Below, piece after piece: positions 58,946 through 64,000 of a stretch of DNA of 64,000 nt (the stretch's first letter is position 1; each line of letters begins with the position of its first letter). This DNA is from Amycolatopsis orientalis DSM 43388. Lineage in GTDB: Bacteria > Actinomycetota > Actinomycetes > Mycobacteriales > Pseudonocardiaceae. The notes below the pieces were generated by a model. It saw only the letters and a program-made list of their open reading frames with translations, did not search any database and was not told the origin of the DNA. The translations under genes and the position numbers were made by a program. The stretch spans positions 66,612-130,611 of the forward strand of contig NZ_ASXG01000015.1 in NCBI RefSeq assembly GCF_000411975.1, in the 5' to 3' direction.

Positions 58946-61180
58946 TCAGTAGCCGCGGTACGCGCCGCCGTGCGCCATCGCCTGGATGCCCGGCACGTTG
59001 CTGAGCGAGCCGTACCGGTCGATCGAGTACCGCACACCGGCGATGATGTTGTCGACCGGGTTGTAGATGTTGTCGTGCCCGGGCAGCTTGTGCGCGTTGA
59101 ACGTCGAGTCGATGCACTGCATCAAACCCTTGGACGGGTGGCCGGCCGCGGCGTTGGAATTGCCGGTGAGGAAAAGGTGGTCGCCCTCCCTGGCTGTCCA
59201 GGTGCCCAGTTCGGTCGTAACGCACCAGACGTCTCCGCGTCCGACGTTCTCCTCGCGGAGGAACGCACCAGTGACGATCGGGTTGTTCGCCCGGACCGCA
59301 CCCTCGACCTGCCAGGTGTGATGGTCTGCCGTTCGGTCGCTGTAGGACACCCGAGGCCGAGCTCCAGACAGGTAGACCGCGAGCATGATGGCGTCGAGGA
59401 CTTCCCCCGGCGCCTGATAGATCGTGACCTTCGGCTGGGTGTACCCCGGACGCAGGTGCCTGGTGCCCTCCGCGTCGGTGATCGCGTCCAGCCACGCGGC
59501 GCGCTGGTCCGCCGACATCGCGAGGACCTGGTTGAAAGCCTCCGACTTCGGATTGCCCGTCCGGCGCAGCAGATCGCGAACATAGCCGTGGTCCAGCCGG
59601 AACTGGTGCCGCGGCCCGCAACCGCCTCGATCGTCCACGTACTCCGCGTGCGGTACGTCCGCCAGGAGTGCGCGGATCTTCGCGACCATCTCCGGCTTCG
59701 ACTGAGCGATTGAGGCGGTCGGCCGGTGCTGGCGAGACTCGAGGTGCCCGTCCCCGGCGATCCAGCCGAGGATCGCAGCCTCGCGCACAGTCGCGTCAAG
59801 CCCCTCCCCGGTGTCCGCGATTGCGGACAGCAGCAACCTGTCGCGGCTGCCGACCTCGCTGGTCGTGATGAACCTGCCCGCGGCGACGTGCTGGGAGCGG
59901 GCCGGAGCCGACCGCACGCCGTGGATCTTGCGCCGGTGAACTGCGACGCCGTTCGCCGGTTGGACCGAGCCCCGCGGCGCCCACCCGCAGTCCGGGCACA
60001 CCAGCGGGCCTGCCGGTTTGGGCTCGCTGACCCGCGGGAAGGTGAGCCAACGGTGATTCGGCGTCGTCGTGGCCTGCCAGCGAGTATTGGTCAACCGGAC
60101 CAGCGGCGCGTCCTCGTGGTGCACCACCCGGGTGATCTTGGTCCACTCGCTGCGTCCGGTGACCGGGTTGAACCCGATGGTCTCGTCCCCGACCTTGACG
60201 TCGTGATGCTTCAGCATGCCCCGCCGGGTCAGCACCATCGTGTCGAGCGGTACGCAATCCCAGTTGTTGATCGCGTTCGGGTTGCCGCCGGACTCGTGCT
60301 GGATGATCGCCCAGATGTTCTTGATGTCCGCGTCGGTCACGTTCACGCCCGCGGCCTGCAGTTCCTTGATCGCTTCCTGGATCCACTGCTGGACGTTGCC
60401 GGGCGGAGGCGAGGAGGGCGGACCGCCGCTCGGGCCGAGACCGCCGCCGCCACCGCTGGCGCCCCCGCCACCGCCCCCGTAGTGTCCGCCTCCGCCGCCG
60501 TGTCCGGTGTGCAGACCGCCGGTGCTCTGCGGGACGGTGCCGTCCGAGTTGGGGAGCGGGACCTGCGAGTAACCGCCATCGATCTGGGTCTGCATCAACT
60601 GCTGCGACTTCTTGACCATGTCGTCGGCCTGGCCCAGCAGCGGATCGATGGTCTGCTCGGCAGTCGTGGCGTCCCTCTGGTTCGCCTCGTTCGCGTCGGA
60701 GATGATCTTCGCCGAAGACGGACTGGGCGGCGGGCCCTTCTTGTCCGACTTATCGTTGGCATACGCTGCCTCGGCCGCCTGTGCCTTCTGCGCTTTGTCC
60801 GACTCTTCCTTGATCCGCTTGTCGATCGCCGTCTTGGCGGTGTTGAAGGCCTCGGTGACCTTGCTCTTGATCCCGCCGAGGTCGCTCGACAGCTGGGTCA
60901 GGTCTTTGCCGACGTCGTCGAGATGCCCCTGCACCTTGGCGCCCGCCGTGGTGATCTGCGTGACGTAGTCGACGAAGGAGTCCGCCGCCGGCCCCTCCCA
61001 CACGCCGCCGGAGAGCGACTTCGCGGTATTCGTCAGTTCTTGGCTGTGGTCGCCCGCCCGCTTCGCGGCCTCGCTGAACTGCTGCCCGGCTTTGCTGATC
61101 GCGTCCGGGTTGATCTTGTCGACCTTCTTGGCCTTGTCGACAACGCCCTGCCAGTTCGGCGGATAGTCGATCAGCGCCAT
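58946..61180 (-). CDS. Type VII secretion WXG-domain lytic transglycosylase, interrupted by an intein
   Basis: 744 residues as encoded. Residues 1-200 are a helical WXG100-like domain (SGGVWEGPAADSFVDYVTQI, WEG turn at 61-63) with a coiled-coil part. Then comes a Gly/Ser/Pro linker (220-262, GHGGGGGHYGGGGGGAS) and a lytic transglycosylase SLT domain starting at NVQQWIQEAIKELQAAG. The catalytic Glu is residue 296 in IIQHESGGNPNAINNWD. At Cys309 the domain is broken by a 366-residue intein. After Asn674 the domain resumes with SNAAAGHPSKGLMQCIDST and ends VPGIQAMAHGGAYRGY. The spliced product would be 378 residues. It lies 22 bp after a WXG100-type gene behind GAGGGGG. Confidence 0.93.
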   Translation of the reverse strand: MALIDYPPNWQGVVDKAKKVDKINPDAISKAGQQFSEAAKRAGDHSQELTNTAKSLSGGVWEGPAADSFVDYVTQITTAGAKVQGHLDDVGKDLTQLSSDLGGIKSKVTEAFNTAKTAIDKRIKEESDKAQKAQAAEAAYANDKSDKKGPPPSPSSAKIISDANEANQRDATTAEQTIDPLLGQADDMVKKSQQLMQTQIDGGYSQVPLPNSDGTVPQSTGGLHTGHGGGGGHYGGGGGGASGGGGGLGPSGGPPSSPPPGNVQQWIQEAIKELQAAGVNVTDADIKNIWAIIQHESGGNPNAINNWDCVPLDTMVLTRRGMLKHHDVKVGDETIGFNPVTGRSEWTKITRVVHHEDAPLVRLTNTRWQATTTPNHRWLTFPRVSEPKPAGPLVCPDCGWAPRGSVQPANGVAVHRRKIHGVRSAPARSQHVAAGRFITTSEVGSRDRLLLSAIADTGEGLDATVREAAILGWIAGDGHLESRQHRPTASIAQSKPEMVAKIRALLADVPHAEYVDDRGGCGPRHQFRLDHGYVRDLLRRTGNPKSEAFNQVLAMSADQRAAWLDAITDAEGTRHLRPGYTQPKVTIYQAPGEVLDAIMLAVYLSGARPRVSYSDRTADHHTWQVEGAVRANNPIVTGAFLREENVGRGDVWCVTTELGTWTAREGDHLFLTGNSNAAAGHPSKGLMQCIDSTFNAHKLPGHDNIYNPVDNIIAGVRYSIDRYGSLSNVPGIQAMAHGGAYRGY
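59159..60256 (-). mobile_element. Intein with LAGLIDADG endonuclease motifs and a C2H2-like insertion
   Basis: Residues 309-674 of the transglycosylase gene product, 366 residues. The N-terminal Cys309 opens block A (CVPLDTMVLTRRGMLKHHDV). Block B is TTTPNHRWLTF (His376). A CPDCGW...HRRKIH motif (Cys395, Cys398, His415, His420) follows. Two DOD blocks come next, LGWIAGDGHLES (471-482) and AITDAEGTRHLRPG (566-579). Block F reads VWCVTTELGTWTAREG, and the end is HLFLTGN with Asn674; the +1 extein residue is Ser675. The penultimate residue is Gly, not the usual His. This form is known in actinophage inteins. Host flanks join cleanly as NNWD plus SNAAAG. Confidence 0.92.
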
Positions 61181-61202
61181 GCTCTAGCCCCCTCGTGCCT
61201 GC

Positions 61203-61514
61203 TCAGCGGTCTTCGTGCACAGTCAGGTCGGTCTTGTGGACCTGATCGGTCTCCTGGATCAGTCCGGCGGCCTTGCGAAGGATGAAGCCGGTCGCCTCCA
61301 TCAGCTTCCCGGCCGCGTCGAACTCGCTGTGCATGCCCTGCTTGAACGTGCCGACCGCGCCGTGCACGTCCTTGGAGCCGCCCATCGTGCCGAACGGGCT
61401 TTCCGGCTCGTCGTCAACGCCGGTGAGGTGCTTCTTGGACTTCTCGAACTCGTCCTTCAGCTTCTCCACGTTCCTGGCGGCAATGGCCATGGAATCCGGG
61501 TCGTAGACAGGCAC
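61203..61514 (-). CDS. WXG100/ESX-like small secreted protein
   Basis: A 103-residue, all-helical acidic protein (ARNVEKLKDEFEKSKKHL, then FKQGMHSEFDAAGKLMEATG, FILRKAAGLIQETDQVHKTD). It has the size and two-helix layout of ESX substrates but lacks a clear WXG turn; the loop reads SPFGTMGGSKDVHGAVG. Such proteins pair with a second WXG-type partner, here probably the N-terminal domain of the downstream transglycosylase. A GTG start is used. The 188-bp gap upstream contains no gene and should hold its promoter. Confidence 0.75.
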   Translation of the reverse strand: MPVYDPDSMAIAARNVEKLKDEFEKSKKHLTGVDDEPESPFGTMGGSKDVHGAVGTFKQGMHSEFDAAGKLMEATGFILRKAAGLIQETDQVHKTDLTVHEDR

Positions 61515-61702
61515 CGTTCGTCATCCCCTTCGCGACACTCGCTTCCCGACCAGTTCGGACGTTCCGCTCCCCAAGTCGGTTCCCTGCTTACTCTAAGACT
61601 TCGGACGCGTGCCGTGTGCAGTTCTGTCGGACTTCCGGTCGCGAACCCCCGGACCGGGTTAGCACGGGGGCAAAAACGGAGAAAACGGTCTTCGGCCAGG
61701 CC

Positions 61703-62461
61703 TCAAATCGCGGCCTGCAACTCCCGCACCCGTTCCGCCAGCACCGCGTTGTCCGCCGGGCTCACCGTTGCCCAGGTGTGCCCGTCCGAATCGTCGGTCA
61801 GCTGGAAGAGATACCGCCCGGAATCGGTGTCGTAAAAAGCCGCCACGTGCGGCGATCGGCGCACCGTTCCATCCCGCAGCACCCGTTCCGCGCAGAACTG
61901 GCCGCGCGCGGCCTGGCCCATCAGCATGCCCGCCAGTTCCTGGGCCTCCCACAGCGCCACACCCCGGTCTTCCAAGGCGGTGACCAGCGCTTTCGGATCG
62001 CCGGCGGCAGCCGCGTCGGCGGCGACGAGCGTGCTGTGCGGTACCGAGACCGACTGGCCGACACCTGGGTCCAGCGAGCCGGCCACCGACACCACCGCCT
62101 CGGCGAGCGCACCGGGGTCAGCCGGGATCAGCCACACCTCGTCCCGGTCGACCACCGTGAGCACGGCTTGGCTGCCGCGGCTCACCGCGCGGCCGTGGAT
62201 CTCGCGGTCGGCCCACACCCAGACGTCCACCGCTTCCCGCGGATTCGCCAGCAAATGCAGCTGATCGAGCACCGTCCCGGAAGGACGGCGGCCGCGCGCC
62301 AGGCGGCGCTGCGCCAGCGAATCCCACACGGAGTCGATCAGCTCGGCCCGTTCGGTGTGCGTGCGTCCCGGCGACGGAACCGCGAGCGCGGGCGGACGTC
62401 CGCCCAGTTCCAGCGATTCCCACAGCACGTCGAATTCGAGAGCGGTCAGTACCAGGTTCAC
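61703..62461 (-). CDS. EspG-family type VII secretion chaperone
   Basis: A 252-residue cytoplasmic protein of the ESX EspG family. EspG binds PE/PPE-type or related substrates and brings them to the secretion ATPase. Family text includes LTALEFDVLWESLELGGRPP, ELIDSVWDSLAQRRLARGRR, VDVWVWADREIHGRAVSRGS and AAFYDTDSGRYLFQLTDDSD. The GTG start overlaps the stop of the PPE-like gene (GTGA). It sits in the same strand order as the type VII cargo genes, between the PPE-like and WXG genes. Confidence 0.85.
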   Translation of the reverse strand: MNLVLTALEFDVLWESLELGGRPPALAVPSPGRTHTERAELIDSVWDSLAQRRLARGRRPSGTVLDQLHLLANPREAVDVWVWADREIHGRAVSRGSQAVLTVVDRDEVWLIPADPGALAEAVVSVAGSLDPGVGQSVSVPHSTLVAADAAAAGDPKALVTALEDRGVALWEAQELAGMLMGQAARGQFCAERVLRDGTVRRSPHVAAFYDTDSGRYLFQLTDDSDGHTWATVSPADNAVLAERVRELQAAI

Positions 62462-64000
62462 GGCCGGCGCACGTCTCCCGTGCCGTCGCCGAGGACGTCG
62501 CGCGTCACCAGCCGGTCGTCGGCGAACAGGTCCTTGTCGTCGACGCCGAAGCGGCGCACGTGCTCGTCATCGCCTTCCTGCGGAGCGGCCTCGGAGAGGT
62601 ACTTGGCGTCACCGCCGCCGGAATCCGGCGCGATCTGCTCCGCTTTCCGCAATGCGACGGCTTCTTCCTCGGGAAGTTCGTCCACCGGCAACGGCCGGAC
62701 CAACCCCTTCGGCTGGCCGTCTTCCGCCCGGCCCTGCCGTTCCCGGTCGCCGGAAAGCGCGCCACCGGCGACCCCCGCTCCCAACGCGGCCGCGCCCGCG
62801 CCGAGTTCGCCCGGCGACGCTCCCGCACCGCGCGGGACCGCAGCGTTTCCGGGGGTTTCGGTGACGGGGGCGGACGGTGCCTGCGGGACGCTGCCGACCA
62901 GCCGACCTCGTTGCAGCGCTTGGTTTTCGTGCCCACCGCCGGGGTAGCTGCCGCCCGCGGCACCGCCGGGATTCCCCGCCGAACCGCCACCGACTGCGGA
63001 ACGACCGCTGGTGCCGCCGAAACTTTCGGAGCTGCCCACGGTTCCGCGGTTAGCCGACCCGCCCGGCCCGCTCTCGGAACCGCTGCTCGTCCCACGCGGA
63101 CCCGTCGGCAGGAACGTCCCGGACTCTCCGGGCCGCATTCCGCCGGGAACCCGCGAGCTACCCGAAGTGCTTGGCACACCAGGACTTTCCGGCCCGCCAG
63201 CGGAACCGACTGACCGAGGCGCGCCGGGCAATCCCGGCTCGCCGCCCCGAGCGGCGGTCCCCGGCGCCTGCTCCCAACCCGACGGCGGTGGTGAAGACGG
63301 CGGCACGTAACTGGCCGCGACCACCGGTGCGGCTGGCCGAGCCGTCGGGGCAGGCGAAGGCGTGCCGTACGCGGGCGTCGGCGGGTCCACCGGAGGAGCG
63401 GCCGAGGGCGGCGGGGGAACGTACTGCGACTTCACCGACGCCGCGGCGGGACGCACCTGCCCGTCCGGCGTCACCTCGACCGCCGCGGCCGCGCGGTCGA
63501 CTGGGCTCGGCCCGCTGCCCGGCTGGACCATGGTGAGCGACTGCGGCTGGCTCAGCGGTTCGGTGGACAGCAGGTTTTCCCCGCTCTGCTGGGCGTAAGC
63601 GTTCAACGCCTCGACCGCTTGGCCGCGAGCGTTGTCCGCGGCTTGCACCGCAGCCGCGTGATCGGTTTCGAATCCGAGGAAGCTCGCCACCGAATCGAGG
63701 AGCGTGAGGCTTTCCGCGCCTTTGCGCACCGCGGCCGGGTCGGGCAGCTTGTACTTGGTGCGGTTGAAGGCTTCCCCTTGCGCGAAAAGCATTTCCGCGG
63801 TGTGCGCGACCTTCTGCATCGCGTCCTGCGAGAAGCCCGCCTGGTCCGACAGCACCTGCCCGGCCTGCCCGCCCGCCTCGCTCTGCCATTCGACGCCCAG
63901 CTTCGCCAACTGATCGCGCAGGGTGTGGTCGGTGCTCGCGAGCGCGGTCGCGATTTCGCGGAGCGCCTCGACCGCGGTGCCGATGCTGGCGATTCCGTCG
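62458..64000 (-). CDS. PPE/WXG-like type VII protein with long Pro/Gly/Ser-rich tail, N-terminus outside window
   Basis: At least 513 residues; the frame is open to the window edge, so the start is missing. Residues near the edge (ALREIATALASTDHTLRDQL, AKLGVEWQSEAGGQAGQVLS) are a helical WXG-like domain with DQAGFSQDAMQKVAHTAEML. After a helical segment the rest is low complexity, rich in Pro, Ser, Gly and Ala (PPPPSAAPPVDPPTPAYGTP). The acidic-basic C-terminus has PLPVDELPEEEAVALRKAEQ and DDKDLFADDRLVTRDVLGDG. This layout fits the actinobacterial PPE-like partners encoded before EspG. It is the first visible gene of the locus. Confidence 0.75.
   Translation of the reverse strand, partial: DGIASIGTAVEALREIATALASTDHTLRDQLAKLGVEWQSEAGGQAGQVLSDQAGFSQDAMQKVAHTAEMLFAQGEAFNRTKYKLPDPAAVRKGAESLTLLDSVASFLGFETDHAAAVQAADNARGQAVEALNAYAQQSGENLLSTEPLSQPQSLTMVQPGSGPSPVDRAAAAVEVTPDGQVRPAAASVKSQYVPPPPSAAPPVDPPTPAYGTPSPAPTARPAAPVVAASYVPPSSPPPSGWEQAPGTAARGGEPGLPGAPRSVGSAGGPESPGVPSTSGSSRVPGGMRPGESGTFLPTGPRGTSSGSESGPGGSANRGTVGSSESFGGTSGRSAVGGGSAGNPGGAAGGSYPGGGHENQALQRGRLVGSVPQAPSAPVTETPGNAAVPRGAGASPGELGAGAAALGAGVAGGALSGDRERQGRAEDGQPKGLVRPLPVDELPEEEAVALRKAEQIAPDSGGGDAKYLSEAAPQEGDDEHVRRFGVDDKDLFADDRLVTRDVLGDGTGDVRRP

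Noticed and set aside
1..64000. tRNA, rRNA, integrase or IS transposase genes
   Set aside because: None was recognised on either strand. The only mobile element with sequence support is the intein.

Overview
The window is high-GC actinobacterial DNA. Several features point to the Pseudonocardiaceae, most probably Amycolatopsis or a close relative: many GTG starts, apparently leaderless genes, 4-bp start/stop overlaps, Scr1-type XRE regulators with a DUF397 partner, an EspG-containing type VII secretion locus, and a purine gene arrangement resembling the mycobacterial purF-purM and purQ-purS-purL neighbourhoods. The genus is an inference; no rRNA or tRNA gene is present to settle it.

Layout. 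1-4.7 kb: the end of a 3-hydroxybutyryl-CoA dehydrogenase gene, then a cobalamin-riboswitch-controlled ECF transporter operon (SCO2322-like surface protein, EcfT, fused double EcfA, S component). 4.7-7.7 kb: an oxidoreductase, a GNAT acetyltransferase, a decayed cytochrome P450 and the ribosome-rescue factor arfB. 7.7-26.4 kb: purM-purF, purL and purQ-purS on the minus strand. Between them lie a DUF397/XRE regulatory group, an SCP-like protein, a type VII-associated protein, two tandem GH25 muramidases, two membrane or pentapeptide proteins and a heterodimeric ABC exporter. 26.4-42.6 kb: mostly metabolic genes (GMC oxidoreductase, alpha-hydroxyacid oxidase with aldehyde dehydrogenase, methyltransferases, GT87 mannosyltransferase, patatin), a degenerate tandem repeat of about 140 bp, purC, a SAM-hydrolysing DUF62 enzyme and a MOSC protein. 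42.7-47.4 kb: a polar amino-acid ABC importer with two paralogous binding proteins, then purB. 47.4-51.7 kb: a divergent sugar-acid module that looks like the De Ley-Doudoroff route for D-galactose/D-galactonate (SDR, lactonase, dgoD, dgoA, FCD-type GntR regulator) around an AT-rich palindromic control region. 51.7-58.9 kb: GlxA-type regulator, HD-domain and RidA-like proteins, TetR, a SigE-type sigma factor with its putative regulator, threonine aldolase, HAD hydrolase and an aminotransferase. 58.9-64 kb: part of a type VII secretion locus.

The most unusual element is in the last region. The type VII-associated WXG/transglycosylase protein is interrupted inside its catalytic domain by a 366-residue intein. 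The intein carries LAGLIDADG-type endonuclease motifs and an extra C2H2-like metal-binding motif. Removing it restores a continuous lytic transglycosylase domain. Other points of interest are the complementary degeneracy of the two ABC exporter halves, a family of long perfect or near-perfect hairpins, the 140-bp repeat array, the internally deleted P450 and the palindrome at the galactonate promoters.

The purine genes purM, F, L, Q, S, C and B are all on the minus strand but spread over 40 kb with unrelated genes between them. Together they cover most of de novo IMP synthesis; purD, purE, purK, purN and purH are not in the window.
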